Shown in pieces: positions 21,801-35,600 of a stretch of DNA of 64,000 bases. Both the position numbers and the translations under genes were made by a program. Source of the DNA: Neodiprion pinetum (lineage: Eukaryota > Arthropoda > Insecta > Hymenoptera > Diprionidae); contig NC_060232.1 in NCBI RefSeq assembly GCF_021155775.2, positions 36,261,089 through 36,325,088 on the forward strand. Reading direction: 5' to 3'. Position 1 is the stretch's first letter; every line of letters starts with the position of its first letter. Below the pieces are notes generated by a model. That model did not search any database and was not told where the DNA came from. It saw only the letters and a program-made list of their open reading frames with translations.

Positions 21801-22607
21801 CAGTTAATATTCGCGATGAAAATAAAAGAGGGAGAGAGAGAGTCTGGTAAAATTTTAACGTCCGGCTAAACCGCAAATTAAACAATACGACCCGTGGATC
21901 CCCCGCGCTTTATCTCGACGTTAAATTTTAACTATCGTACCTGCAAGTGACCCTCAAGGGTACAACACTGCGCGAACCAGGAACGCTCAGAAAATTTAGC
22001 CCCAACCAACCCGGTGTAATGTCTCGGCTAAAACCGCACCAAGGAATTTTATCTTACTACATGCCTAGAAGAGGAAATTACTCCGAGGATGCGGAAGTGA
22101 CGAAGGATCGGTGGAAATGCGAGAAATTAGGAAGCAAGACTTTCAGGATCACTGTAAAAAGTGACGAGAATTTTGTCGGATTTGCGAGTAGCTGGAAAAA
22201 TAAATATTCCTGAAATTTGTTGATTTTTTTTTTTTCATTTCTCAAGATCAGTTTATTTATGACTATAAAACCGACAATAAAATCGATCATAGCTCTGTGT
22301 ATTTTATCACGTGTGACAGTAAAACGTTGAAAAAATATCCTTCCATCCACCGATAAATGATAATGTCAATGGAAAAAATATTACCACCCAAGTATATTTG
22401 AATTGCAGTTAGATTTCGAAGCTTTTATTCAAAGGGTGGTTAACTCTGGAAGCCAAAACGTAGGTCGACGCTCGAGCGTAGCTGCCGAAATAATATCGAA
22501 GGGTCGGGCAGCAATTCGTTCCCTTGTCTCCTTTCTCCTCACCCTGGATCCGACTTCCCACGCATAACTAAACCCTCCAGCATTTAGGACGGCGACGCGC
22601 GTTTCAG
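18880..22607. other. Intergenic or intronic sequence upstream of the orphan exon
   Basis: No gene is certain. TATAAAA at 19614-19620 follows a G+C-richer segment and could be a core promoter, but no good initiator or start codon follows. At 21441-21464 ATGAAGATATGCTGGAAA|GTAAGT is a start codon followed by a strong phase-0 donor. It could join the exon at 22608, but the resulting N-terminus is not a signal peptide. The rest is AT-rich. Confidence 0.45.
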
Positions 22608-22805
22608 ATTCAAATCATTGTGGCCGAGGGGAACGTGACCTACGTGGATACCTGCGACCTGCCTTCCCGCTACCTAGACAAAGGTTTGAGATACCAGAAA
22701 CCGCGTCGTTCTGCTGCGAGATCCGCAGCCTCCAACAAGTATCGCCTCCCGAAGCCCAAGCCAAAGCGAACCGAATTCGGTCAGGAATTTGCGATTCCAG
22801 GATGA
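22608..22805 (+). CDS. Putative terminal coding exon of an unrecognised small basic protein
   Basis: After a plausible acceptor (CGCGCGTTTCAG) the frame reads IQIIVAEGNVTYVDTCDLPS and stays open for 65 codons to TGA. The segment is richer in G+C than its surroundings. The peptide is ordered in character, with a possible N-glycosylation site (NVT), one Cys, and two basic clusters (KPRR, KPKPKR) that could be processing or nuclear signals. It has no internal start that looks real, so it would be the last exon of a multi-exon gene whose 5' part I could not find. AATAAA at 23438-23443 could end the transcript. I do not recognise the family. A chance open frame remains possible. Confidence 0.38.
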   Translation: MQIIVAEGNVTYVDTCDLPSRYLDKGLRYQKPRRSAARSAASNKYRLPKPKPKRTEFGQEFAIPG

Positions 22806-25800
22806 CGCAGCTTTCGGGCTTTTCATCAACTTCTGAATTCTTTCATTTTTCGCGAATTTACTCCAGCTTCGAAATCCCAGGATCGAGTGGTTTTAATTTA
22901 GCGGGAAGATACTTCTGGATTCGATCATAGTCGTCCGACTCCTCGGGTCTCGAAGGTGGAGAGGAACTCCAGGTGTGATAAAGGTTCGAGTTCCTTACGG
23001 TCCGACCGTTTCATAGAATTACTTTGCGGTGTGATAAGGTAAGGTACCGGGAATGAGAGTGTCGATATTAAAGTCCAGCTCGCGAACGGCTCAAAGTTTC
23101 CAGAGTCGTTCAACGGCCCGTGTGCATCACTGCCGCAATGTCCATCCCGGCACGTTCACCTTTTACTTTCTAAGCGTTCCACTGTCCTGCGGACGAAGAA
23201 CACTCCGTTGGGTACGTCGAGTTCACGGATCTCGAGTACGCTGCAGGTGTTGCATAATCGGAAATCTCGATTCATATTCACCGCCATATATAGCTCGGCC
23301 ACTAACGAACGTGCCGCAGGCTTCTTCGTTCACCAGACGCGCGATATTTTTGGGCATAAGTAATATCGCTGAACCAAATGGCTCCGGCAAAGCTGAAGAT
23401 CAAATATTTCAAATCGGGTGCAAATCAAAAGTTAGGAAATAAAGAAAGAAACCGTTCCAAAAATCTCCAGCAACGTCATTTGCGCCAATTTTAGTGAACT
23501 CGCATGAAGTGAAACGACTCGTCTACCGTGTGATAGAAATTAATGCGTTCAAATTTGAATAACACAAGCTATAAAATATCAACAATCCGAGGAAAGCATT
23601 TATAAGTAGATCGTCCAAAGTTAATGAAATCTAATGTTATTTTATTGCAAATACCGATTGAACTGGAACCGTTTGAATCGATGAATCCTAAATTAACTTT
23701 TTTCAAAGCCGTTGCTCTTTCTTTTTCACTTCACTAACGAAGCGCTGGATAAATATCGAATTTGTTGAGGAAAAAGCGTTTTCATCAACGCTGCTATGGA
23801 TTAATCCATCCGGATTATTTGAACAATGTACGGTGGGGGGATTTTCAGAGGCAGGAAATTATCGTGTTGAAATTCGTCGAGTTTGACGGACGTATGAGGA
23901 GTGGATAGCGACCGGCTATTATCATGTAACACATTACACACACTCGTAGAGCATCCGCCTCGAGTCTTGAGAGTCATTAGAGGCACGTGTATTAGAGTGA
24001 GAACATTCCATTAAACGTCGGGATCATTATAGCGATATAATAAGAATGGAAACAGTTCCCGTAATCGGCAACTTATACTAAATAAAAAATTAAAAAAAAA
24101 AAAAATATCCACACGTTATACGTCACGCAAATTTTACCTTACCGAAAGCGGAAAAAAATCAATGAAAAAATATACAACGGCGCGTTCGATGAAAGAGTAT
24201 CAAAAATTCCGCGTATATATTCTTCTGCTTTTGTTGTCTTGTTATTATATTACATAAAAATGCCCTCGGGGATTAATATAGCGAAAGATTTATTCAGGTA
24301 GAGCATACAAAACTCACGGAATACGTAATGCGTGGTGTTGCGTTACCTTCTTTGTTTATTTTCAGTTGGTTTTTCCTTCACCCGCGCCCATGCGGCCTCC
24401 ATTTTTTATATTATACCGTTTCTTTTTTTTTTTTTGTTTTTTTTTTGTTTTTTTTTTCTTATTTCTCTGTTTACTTTTTCCTCGTTTTTTGCCGCACAAT
24501 AATCCGCTGCGGATACCTGCGCACATATTAATACCTACACTGCGTAACTTCCTAACCAGGTCAACTTTACTACGATGCATTCAAGTTGGGACGATGTTGA
24601 GTCGATTGTTGTGCGATTTACAATTTGAAAATTGTTCTCTTCCATAAAAATTCGCAATTAGGAGTCGCGCGTGTGAGATTAGTCGTAAAATTGGAGAACG
24701 CGAATTTTTGCACTCTCCGTTCTCTTTATTTCGCTCGAATTGTTGCATCATTATTATTATTATTATTGTTACTATAATTAACATTATAATTATAATATTT
24801 TTTCTGCACCTGAGGCGTAGATTTATCTGCGTTCCGGAAACTCTAGAGAGTCTCTTTATGCTAAACGGAGTAAGTATTGTCTCTGGGTACGAGGCGAACA
24901 GACACAATGGGCGAAACAATTTTTGCAGAGCCATCAACGCGGAATTTTCGCAACGCGGTTCTATCGAAGTTTTGTAAAAAGAAAAAAGAAGAAAATCTCA
25001 CCACGGATTATTTTTCACATGCAATCTCTCACGATTGGTGTATTTTCTCTTTCCAGTCAGATATACGTACGCACAACGATTTGCAACTGTGATTTATACA
25101 CATAATATAATATACTTTTTAGTGTAAAAACGCGGACGGGGAAAACCAACGGTTTTAGCCTCCGACGGAATAAACGACGCCCCATGCATCACGGCGGTTT
25201 CGTCGGATGGCACGTTTGGAGTTTTCCTACCGTCAGGATTAATTCGACACGTATGACTGCAGGAAAAAAGTTGGGAGATTTTACCTCGTAGGATTCGATT
25301 GACCGGGGCTTGGGGAAATGTTTTTTTGCTCAATTTTTTACACTCTAGTTTTGAAATATACAATTCGACGTGACACCGTGATTATTGGTGTCGTTTTTCG
25401 CGGTTTTCGAACGCGGAACGCGGAGCAATAGCGTTCATTAATTGCAACCGTGTGTGGAATTTGAAAAAAATTTAAACAACAATAGAAACACACTGTTTAC
25501 CTTGAGAAATATCCAGTGCACATAATTGTCGCTATTTATTCAAACGGTTTATAAAACGTAAGCGAATGAATATCGTAATATAAGAATAAAGTTAAAATAA
25601 TTTTCCTGATATCCGGAAAACAAATCGCGTGCGCAAAATATTGAAAATTGAGAATGTAATTTGCATTGTTTGAGACGACGGACAGAAGTGGGAAAGAAGT
25701 TTATTACCAAGCGTTTGTTACAAGTTTTACCGTTACATATAAGCACAAAGGGTTTGTTGATGAAGAATTGTGATTTAATTCGAAAAAAGTTGGAGCGTAA

Positions 25801-28800
25801 CTTCGTCAGGACTGATTAGTTTCATAATCGTTATTCAAAAGCGTCGGTACAGCTACGATATGCGTATACATGTATAAGTATGCAAGTGCAGGGGTAGAAT
25901 GGAAGCAGCGCAACAGAATGAAACAATCCAGTTAAAGATTGTTCCTCATCGGATGACGGAAGCGTTCATCGCGAAGTCGTAAACTTCTCAACAGAGACTC
26001 CTGAAGCAGTAATCGTCAGAATTCTCACCGGATGCGGTTGTGCCGTGTTGCGCTGCAAGCTGCAAGTCTGGGAAGTTTTTCTCTCAAGATGCGGAAGACG
26101 AGGAGACAAATAACCGGGGTTTATGACTCCTCGTCTTGAGCATTCCTTAATCGTCGCTCCATTGATTTTTCAAACGTTTATTTCCACGTCTTCGCGACGA
26201 CTCGAAGAAGGGAGCTTGCGGAAGCCGCAACGGAACATTCGCGGAAGCTCGAACCGATGTAGCCGTATTTGTTGGCGGAAGCTGCTTAAACCGCGGTAGA
26301 GCAAACGCCCCTTTATCTTCAAAGTGTACATTATACGTACACAAGCAGATGTTTCCACTCACCGTTTTGACATTCCTGGGGCCTCAGAAGCTTGTCAAAG
26401 AAGCCAAAGCTCCGTTCCGGATCGGGGTAACTCAAAGTCCAAGTTTCGTAAGCGAGACAAATCATCGGGGACCTACCGCTGCCCCTGAATGTCTATCACG
26501 AATTATTTACAGACAAGTGTGGAGTGATGAAGCCAGAGTGAGTAAGTAGCGTGTTCAAAGCTTCGACGGTAAGTCTCAGGAGTATTGAGGTGAGAGAAGA
26601 CGACCTGAATAAGTTAGAGGGAGCTGATCGCGATCAGGAAAACACAGCACCCGGTCGCTTGGGATGTCAGGGTCAGTCGTGTTCATAAATTTTTCATCCC
26701 TATCGCCACTTTGGACTGTAACAAAAACACGGTGCGTGCCTTTGCGAACCGCAATTTGTTGCCAATCCAACACCACGTGTTTCTGAATTTTCAAATTCAG
26801 CGGAAAAAAATGTTCAGCAATAGTTCTGCACGTCGGGCGATTTTCATCAATTTTAAAGCGACTACTAAAAGTTGTAACTTGACTCTCTTCGCCGGCTTAT
26901 TGCGACGTCCAGCAGCTGTGTCATAAACTGTAATGTTGGAACGTATCGGCGACACTGTGTTCCGATCTTTCCGAGGAGGGAAAACTACGTGGAACCGATC
27001 CGCCTGCCCACGGTATCACACTTGTTGGTCTCAGCCATCGATAATGCTGGTTGAATCGGTGTCGCCTATCGCCTATTTTATTATTGAATCGGACGACGGA
27101 ATAGACAAGGAAGAGCGGATATCGTTCAGCGAGACGAAACAATTCGTTCACGTGACTTATCACATCAGGTGGGATAAGGGCATGGCTTTAGCGGCGGTAA
27201 CATCGTCACTCGATACACCAAATCCTTGAGCTTTCGTTGGAGAGAGAAAACTCGGACAGACCTTCCCAAAGCAGTTTGTTCGATGCGAGGGTCAATTTTC
27301 CGGGGGGTAAGCGAAATATCGGGTTTGTTCAGCGCTCGAACAAAAATCGCGCTGAAGCTAATTGATCGTCTCTCGAGGTCAGGCGATGCAGAGCGTGATC
27401 GCTCCGTGTAATTATACTCCACGCGTTCGCGAAAAACGTGCGAAAATACAAACATTTGCTCTTCGCCTCGAAATTTCGTTCCGATCAAACATCCGGTACC
27501 ATAAATGTTTTGTCAAGCGAAAGCTAATACCTCAAATATTTTAAGCCCGATCAAAGCGCGACGGATGCTCATTGTTTCCTTCTCTCTGGGGATGAAGAGA
27601 GAGAGAGACCACCGCCCCTCCGCTTGGCGGTACCTACAACGGAAACGATTCCCGATTAGTAAGTAACGGGTGATTTGTACTCGAGTGAACTTCAACCTGG
27701 GACCAAAATCGTCCGGGTTATCTTCCTTTAAGGTAGAATATTTTCGACGGTTAAACGCAACGCGGCGATTCGATGCACGGGGTTTTGGACCGGCCGAGAA
27801 AGGGACACCGGGATAGTCAATTAAAAGTAAACGGAGCCAACCGATCTCTCTTTGACTTCGGCAAGGTTGGATTTCCGTACTTCCTGGTGATCCCTCGGCT
27901 GCGGAGCCAAAATTCGGTCTGCGGAAGACTTATTAGCCAGACTTTATCACCGGTTTTAACGACCCCTCGGGAAGCGAGGGAAGAAGATCGATCCGAGTTC
28001 AAGGTCGGTCAAATCGATTCCTACGCTGCTCGAGACGCTCGACTCTTCCGAAATGTGTATGAAAGCTGATGAAATCGGCGCTGTTTTAACCGAGCCACCC
28101 CGACATTCGAAGTCTCGAAGCTCCGCAGGTTGCCTCCGCGCTTTTTGCGAGATCGACTTTTTATCCACGCCGAACTCGCCCGACCGGCGGTCACCCGCTA
28201 ATTCCGGGATTTGGTAAATCCTGGAGGCGAGGGACGCGTCGGGACGAGGAGGAGGTCCAGACTGATTGTGAGAGCGAGGCTAGCGGCGTACGGATCGAAC
28301 CTCGTTACTAAATTCTATCGCAGGGGTGCCGATAGTTCAGCCTCGAACAGTTTCGCCAAATTAATGATTACCGCCCCTCGGGAGATGGGCGCGATTCTGC
28401 AGCCGTGTTTCCTGACCGTGAAATCGGTAAGATCGTTATTCCGGTATGCCCGAAAGTCTTGTCTCAACTTCGATCGAGTCGCTGTAAATTTTCTCAGACA
28501 ATCCAACAAATCGTCATCGTTCGCGCAGTTTCAACAAATCCTCGTTACACGTCCGAACGTTAAATTCCAACTTTTTCACATTTCACCATAGTTGGAGATT
28601 CGAGCGAGCAATTTCGCAGAAGAATATCTTCATATAATTGAAATAAAGTTAGTTCGGGAACGTGGTAGGTACCGGTACGGTACAGTTCGAAATAGAATAT
28701 TCAAATTTCTCTCAAGAAAAACTTTGTACTGCTGTTAAAATCACAAACGGAGTTCAGCTAATGGAAATTACACGTCTGCAGCTTGCAGACGCTAACCTCA

Positions 28801-29273
28801 ACTTCATTTAACTTTATCGGTTTTAATTTATTTTTTCAATGTTTTCTTTTCTCCACGGCTTCGTACGGAATATTCCATTTGAATTTATACAATTGTCACT
28901 TAATGGTCAGATTTACCTGTAATTTACATCCAATCCTTACTTCTTTCATCTCCAAAAAATAAATTTGCTCGTAAGAAACGATATCGGTCGGTCAAAACTA
29001 ACGTAAGATCGAACGCGCGAACTTTGAATCACTGCCGACAACAGCAAGAATCATTACTTCAAAGTCAGGTAGTGAGGATCACCGTTACATTTACTTAACA
29101 CAATTAACACATGGTCAAGGTATCAAAGAGTCTGGTTCTGGACTACAGAAGTGTTTTGAGTTTAAAACATCTGATTCTTGAGCACCGAACGCCTTCTCAG
29201 GAGTGATTAATGACTCGATTCTATGTGTTATTCGCTGTTTTTAGATCACTATCAAGACCAAACGACGATCAGG
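22806..29273. other. Intergenic sequence without a recognisable gene
   Basis: No exon I can support. 23053-23442 stays open in more than one plus frame just downstream of the orphan exon, but none of the peptides resembles a known family. There are poly-T/poly-A runs near 24090 and 24420-24470, and a (TTA)n run near 24751-24769. Frames around 26147-26549 and 27165-27488 are short and unrelated to families I know. Confidence 0.5.
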
Positions 29274-29664
29274 TCGATTTTTCCGATTTGATTTCTTTCT
29301 TAATATGTTATAGTAGACTAAAATCTAAGCGGCACGTAATTTTTTGTCATCTGCCATTAAACACTTTAAGGGGAAGAAACAACCCTCCAAAGTAAGGTTG
29401 ATTTGACAGTTTCACTCACAAGAACATAATATTTTTCAACCAATCCAACTGGGAAGGTTTTCTCATATGGAGAAATAAAAAATCTAATTCTCTCAATAAA
29501 AATTAAAAAAAAAAAGAAACACTGCCAAATCACCCCTCGACATGCCTTACTTTGGAGGATTCTTTCACCCCCTCAAAGTGTTCAATGGCAGATAAGAAAA
29601 AATACGTGTCGCTTGGTTTTTAGCCTACTATAACATGTCACACGAGAAATAAAATCGAAAAGAT
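29274..29664. repeat. Foldback element: imperfect inverted repeat with arms of about 140 bp
   Basis: The left arm (29274-29414) is the near reverse complement of the right arm (29516-29664). Matching blocks include ATGTTATAGTAG against CTACTATAACAT, ATCTGCCATTAAACACTTTA against CAAAGTGTTCAATGGCAGAT, and CCTCCAAAGTAAGG against CCTTACTTTGGAGG. The loop is about 100 bp. The arms differ by scattered substitutions, so this is an older foldback MITE, or a locus able to make a long hairpin RNA. No target-site duplication was identified. Confidence 0.8.
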
Positions 29665-32600
29665 GAACCTGAAAGAGTCGAAGTCTCTTGTAGCTTCGAT
29701 GGCTGGTTCGACGACCCTTCCAATCTGAATGGTCCGGCGGACCTGACGGGTCCTCGTCTTTCCGAGATAATTATGTGACTTCCTAGGAGTAGTTGAAACG
29801 TTGTTCAGGTTGGGGAACTGGACAAGTTTGCAGAGGTTACATAACTGCCGGGCTGAATTGAGACGCGTGTAGTCGGGATTGCACGGCCGTGCAGAGGCCA
29901 ACCCTTTCATACCCAACATTCCGCGGAACAAGTGAGTCCTGTAATCTCGGTGGAAGTGTAAGATGTCTCCTGTCACTGTCGCTCTTCACTTCCGTTGCCA
30001 CTTCCATTTCCACTTTCTCCACTTCCTTGTGTAAACCCAGCTCGAGACCCTTCGCCTGCACGGGGAAACGGAGAGAAACACCTAAGCCGCGGCCTGTGAT
30101 TTATTCAGTTCCCAACTATCTGTCGGCGACACTGCTTCTCATGTTCTACAACCGCGTACTGTACGTGTATACACAAGTGCAGGCGCTCGAGTCCGAGGAT
30201 CGCTATTTTGAGACGATGAAAAACGAGGATTCTCAACGATAATGAATCTCCCTTCAGCTATTCACCATTCTTTCCAGCTTGTCGAATCGACCGGATCCTT
30301 AATCCGATCCGATTATTCACTGCAAAACTTATAAAATCGCGTACGGAAAGCTGAATCCATGTATGTACATTGTACGTACAGAGGTTTGATTTGATAGCAA
30401 CAGACTTGCAAACTCCGGACCGAATTTTGAAGAATAGTAATTTGGTGAATTGAATTTTTACTCACATCTTTATCCAAAGTTACTGTAAAAAAAAAACATC
30501 GACGAAACCGAACAACGACGATCTTTGGTGAGTGATGAACAAGCTTCGAATCGTTGAAAAGATCATTACAAACGTCCAAAAAACAGAAAATCATATCGTA
30601 GCCCTGACGAAGTGTTGCAACAAAAATTGTAAAAGATGCATAAATTCTACGTCGAGCAAAGAGACCCTGCACTCACTGAAACACCAGATAGAATCCCTTT
30701 TTATTTTTTGTAAAAAAAAAAAAAAAAATTCGCGTGCTGCGGTAACCGGAACAAATAAAACGTCCGAAAATTCCACAGCCATGAAATACCGGGTACTTTT
30801 ACACTCACCTGCAGAAGTGCACGGCATGGAATATGGCGAACCGTGATAGAGCGGAAGGACCGCAGGGAACGAACAGCGAGGCGGCGGAAACTTGCAGGGA
30901 TCTGTTTGCAACGGCAGCAACGGCGGAGTCAATTTATTTAACTCGAGCAATGTAATAATGGCGGGTCCGCGACAGGGCGGGTTCATTATTACTTCAGTCG
31001 TTGGCGGAACCACCCCCGCCCCAAACCTCGGACGCAAAACGCCCCGGAGCGTCGAAAACGCACCGAAATGCAGCGCCGAGTGCGGTTGTCAAGTGGATAT
31101 TGCCCGTCCGTTTCACCCCCGTTCCAGACTAATTTGGCAGAGCGAAGTTCCGTTCGCGATTCCTTTTTGCCCTGGGATTTGTTTTATCGCGCGCATGTTG
31201 AAATCACCCCTTACCGACGGCCTGCTCGGGGCTGTTTTTGCGCCGTGGCGTGGTCCGGCGGGCGATTTCGCGAACGGCTACCTCAAGGTAAACCAAAACG
31301 TTTCAGCCAGGGTAAATATGACCCCTGCGCGAGACTCGTGTTTACCGTAATTGTTGGCATGGGCGCGAAATTAGAGCGTTACCGGGCACCCCGAAAGGCT
31401 AAATTTCCGCCCAGAACTACCCCGATTCCGAAACCGGGATTCCAACCCTGGAATTTAGCACTGGCAGAGCGAAATTTGTCTCGGAATACCGAAATGCACC
31501 CACCGCTTAATGAACTTTGTTTACTATTTTGACTTCCTGCTTCGTTGGCGAGGCAATTCTCGGCATAAAAAAAAGGATAATTGCTTCGTTGGATCGATAT
31601 TTGGACGGCTAGTAAAGATTAAAAATTATACCCAGGGATAAGTAAGTAGATATTTTTCTCCAGTTTTGAAATCCGGACGATCCCTTACGATTAGCTTGGA
31701 ATTTTGACAGAAATCGCTCTCGTTTGTTTGCCAACGAAATCTCATTGCGACGATTCGACATTTAATGAAAATGTTGATCGTTTTAAACAAATATCTTACA
31801 TCGCAGCTGCTAAAAGTTACGGATAAAGTATATCTCATTTTTGAATATGTCTTTGGGGCAATAGTTGTTCAAAAGCTGTTTAATTGTTCGCGATGTGAAA
31901 AGATCACGTTTTACAAGCTCGAGTTTTTCTTAGAAGTTTTGCGTTTTTTGACGAGTATACACTTTTTATTCCGATGGATTTTTAGAACTGATGGTGCCAA
32001 AAATAATGATCTTATCCACGAGCTTGAATTTCGGAGCCAAGTATAACCCTACCCGAGCTTTTTATCTTTTGAATCGAAGAATAGTGAGTAACGTAGCTAC
32101 TCGTCGTTTGTATTTTCTCGTCGCATTTCCGTGATTCAGATGAGTGGCTTTTGTACGCAGGGAGAAACTCGGAACAAAAGATTAAGCAAAATAGGAGCAG
32201 TATAAAACAATGGATCTCAGCGTCACATTATCTGTCTGCTGTACTGTGAATTTTGTACCTTATATACAGGGAGGAGAGACTCTGGGATTCGTAGCGAGAC
32301 TGAAAACCTTGGAGCTACGTTTAAGTATACGTCAAATTAATGCATTGTGTCTGCGTTCGATCTCCTCGTCGACAAAAACAGGCCGGATTCAATCGGAAGT
32401 TCATCACCTGACGGCGGTGGATTTCCTTACGAACTTGCAAGTCTTGAAAGACGAAAAAAGTCTGCGAAAAAAGTATTTTAAGCCCACAGAAAGATCGTCC
32501 GGATGAACTGAATTGACAAATGCCGCTAAAATGAAAATCAAACGTTTGTAACGAAGCTTGCAAAAAGAAGATGAAGAAAAACATGAAGAAGATGAAACCG

Positions 32601-35600
32601 AAAAAGAAATGAGGAAGACGAATGGTTGAATAAATATTAATTTATAAATTTGAATACAAATGGAAGTTCGAGGCAGGTTTAAGAAACAAAGTAAAATATT
32701 TATCTACCGCGGTGTGTACAAGTATATACATCCATATATATAAAATACGTATAACGTACAGGAAGTCGACGGTGAGTTTAACTTCTTAAATTTATCGTCA
32801 GGGTCGAATCCCTCGACGACGTCTCCAGACATACCCCATTTTCCTTGCTCACTCGGGGTGCATTTTAAACTAGCACCTAATGATTGCATGGTTCACCCTT
32901 AAATTGAACGACTCGATTAGTCGATTGCGGTAGAATAATGCATTATAAGTGCACAAAGATTCGCGCTTGATTTCTTCTCACAATTATCTCGAAGACAATC
33001 GATCGATCTTTGCTTAACGAGGGTGATTAATTTCGATATTTAATTTACATGTGTACCTGTAAAGCCTACGTTTCGATTATTCGTAACAAATTCCAATAAA
33101 AAAAAAAGGAAAAAAATGAAGAAAGTCGAATGAAAAATTGAGTGATTAGACGCCACAGCAATACGTCTTATGCCATAACGAAACTTGCAATAATTAATGC
33201 CACTATTTGCTTCGGAACGTTTTTTTTTTTTTTTTTCTTTCAAATAAAAATCCGTCTTTGACGAGGATGAAACGGTCTGAATCTCCGGTTTCTTTACCCT
33301 GCAGCCACCCTAGAGTCTCTAAAAAATATGATTTCACGGCGATAAATTTGCTGTCTAATAACAGCCGATGGTTTCTTGTCGGCAAGGATTTTGTTCCATC
33401 GCATATTTTTTATATCATCTTTCTGCCGCGAATGACTGACTGTAAAACGGGAAAAGGAGAAAGACCAGACCAAGGGGGGAAGAAAAATGAAACGGAGAAA
33501 GCTGCATCGGAAGAATAGCTGACTTCTGAACTTCCTTGATTAGTTTACGAGATAAGATTAAATTCCTTATACCGCGGAACATCGTTTATCGTCTGTATAA
33601 TCAGCCACGTTCAGAATTAAGTTTGCAAAGCGAAAGGAATCCGTGATTGAAACAGCGATAAAATAAATTCAGAGAATATTTTCCCTGCCGTATATCCAAA
33701 GCCACTCTTATTGCAATGGGAAGCAGGTGTTTCGGATTAAAAACAAATTATCGGCTGCTTAATGTTCGCCCTGAGTAATTAAGGCGAATTAAAAATGTCC
33801 CGCACAGAACAAGGGGCTAATTTTCTAAATGCACTTTCGCAATTTTCAATTGAATTTCCAAAGAATCACCGTGATAAAATATCATGTTATTGTCTGCACC
33901 AAGAGTCATAAGAATAACGCTAAAAACAAAGTTTAACCCTTTCGTGCAGCGTTTTTCGCAGCTTCGCGTTACGCGCTGTAAGAAAATTGATCTAACGAAT
34001 AATCGACGAATATATTTCAGATCTGACTTGCGGCTTGATCTTCTTCTAATTGGAAACAACGATCGGCTGATGCGGCAGTCCGCAACCCCAAGGTATTAAG
34101 ATTAACGGTAAAGCGAGCCGTTGGCGGTACAGCGGCAGTTAACTTTATTGTTAGTAGTAATAAATGAGTAGCTTAATTGGCAGTTGCACCGAGAGTCTGC
34201 ACTTCACCATTATATCTACCCGTTAACCGTGGATCGATATGAATATCAATGGTGATCCTACAGCTTTCAGCGCGAGGTACACGATGATGTAATAATAACG
34301 CCGTGAATCGTTACGTACGCGCATCATCGCGTCATTATACCCGTAGAGAATATGCGCGTCGCCCCGTTTCTCACGGCTATAAGTTTAATTTTACGATTTT
34401 CATCAACGGCTCGACGACTGTTCGCATCGTTGATATTATCCTTCGGCTTGAGAAATATTTTCAAAATATTTTTACAATCGCCGAATGATTAATAGCGATT
34501 TATAATTACACATTTTTCGTCTTACTAATTGTATGCAAACTCGTCGCAAGATTTTTTTTTTCCATCAAAACATGTTGGTAGTAGATTTCTTCCAAGTACA
34601 TCGAAATAGAAAATAGAGTTCGCCGATGTGAAATTATACAAGTTTGATAACCTCAGAATTGAGCTTACGTTTTGTTTTACTAGTATTAATGCTGATAGTT
34701 TCAAGAGGATTTTCATGGTCAGGAGATTCTAAAATTGAGAAAATATTTAGTTCTAATTCTGTTCTTATCTTTCTGTGCAATATACGGTCGAAAACTGCAC
34801 GTAGTAGACTATTACAATAATTTCAACACATATTCTCTGACTTGTAACACTTTCCCTTGAAGGTCAGCCTGCAACAATAAGTGTTAACAAGTCTGATTCG
34901 CGCAAGGGTTTGAAAATTTGTTAAACTCATTTTCATTCGGCTCAATCAAAGCGGTATAAAAACTATGTCGTTTCTTACCCGTTCCATGTTTCCAACTTAA
35001 GTTCACATCGAAGCATGATATTCGTTATTTGATCTTGCTTAGAAGCAGCGGCAAATTATCGATCTCCAAAAAAATTGAATCGACGGATTTTGTTAACGTT
35101 GCAAAACCCGGAACATGCGTGTACAAAGTGCAAGTATTGCCGATGTAACGTCGATCGGACGTGCATGACATAGGTTAAATTGGTACGTGCGCGTGGCTGA
35201 ATTCCGAGGTTTGAAGAGCAGGTCAGCCACAATTCCAAGTTTAATTGAGTTTAGTGGAACGTTGGAAAAGTCGAATGGAGCGCATCGCGATGGACTGAAT
35301 GTACGTAGAACCAGGTGTTAATGAAGTGGCATCGAGCGCCGTGTCAGCAGTAATTAAACGTTATAATTGATTCGAGGTTCGGGCGAGTATCGAGCCTTGA
35401 CCGGAGGCCTGAAAAGATGGGGTAAAAGTTGGCCCGAATTCTGTCGAGTTTACCGGGTTCGAAATTTGGGCCAAAAGTGTTGAACAAAACTAAAGTGATA
35501 ATACTTGAGATAGAACAGAGAGAAGACAGAAAGAGAAAACTTGTTGTTTGAGTCCGCTCGGGAACTTCTTCAATTAAATTCCTGTATCGGGGGTCGAAAG

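Noticed and set aside
29638..30061. Minus-strand frames of 112 and 74 codons
   Set aside because: The first runs into the foldback arm and ends there. Neither shows recognisable domains or splice signals.
30892..31532. Overlapping plus-strand frames of about 150 codons in a G+C-richer island
   Set aside because: Two frames are open together and the peptides look random. It is more likely base composition than coding.
32795..32815. tRNA T-arm-like string GGGTCGAATCCC
   Set aside because: No D arm, anticodon arm or acceptor stem fits around it, and the T loop lacks the conserved TTC.
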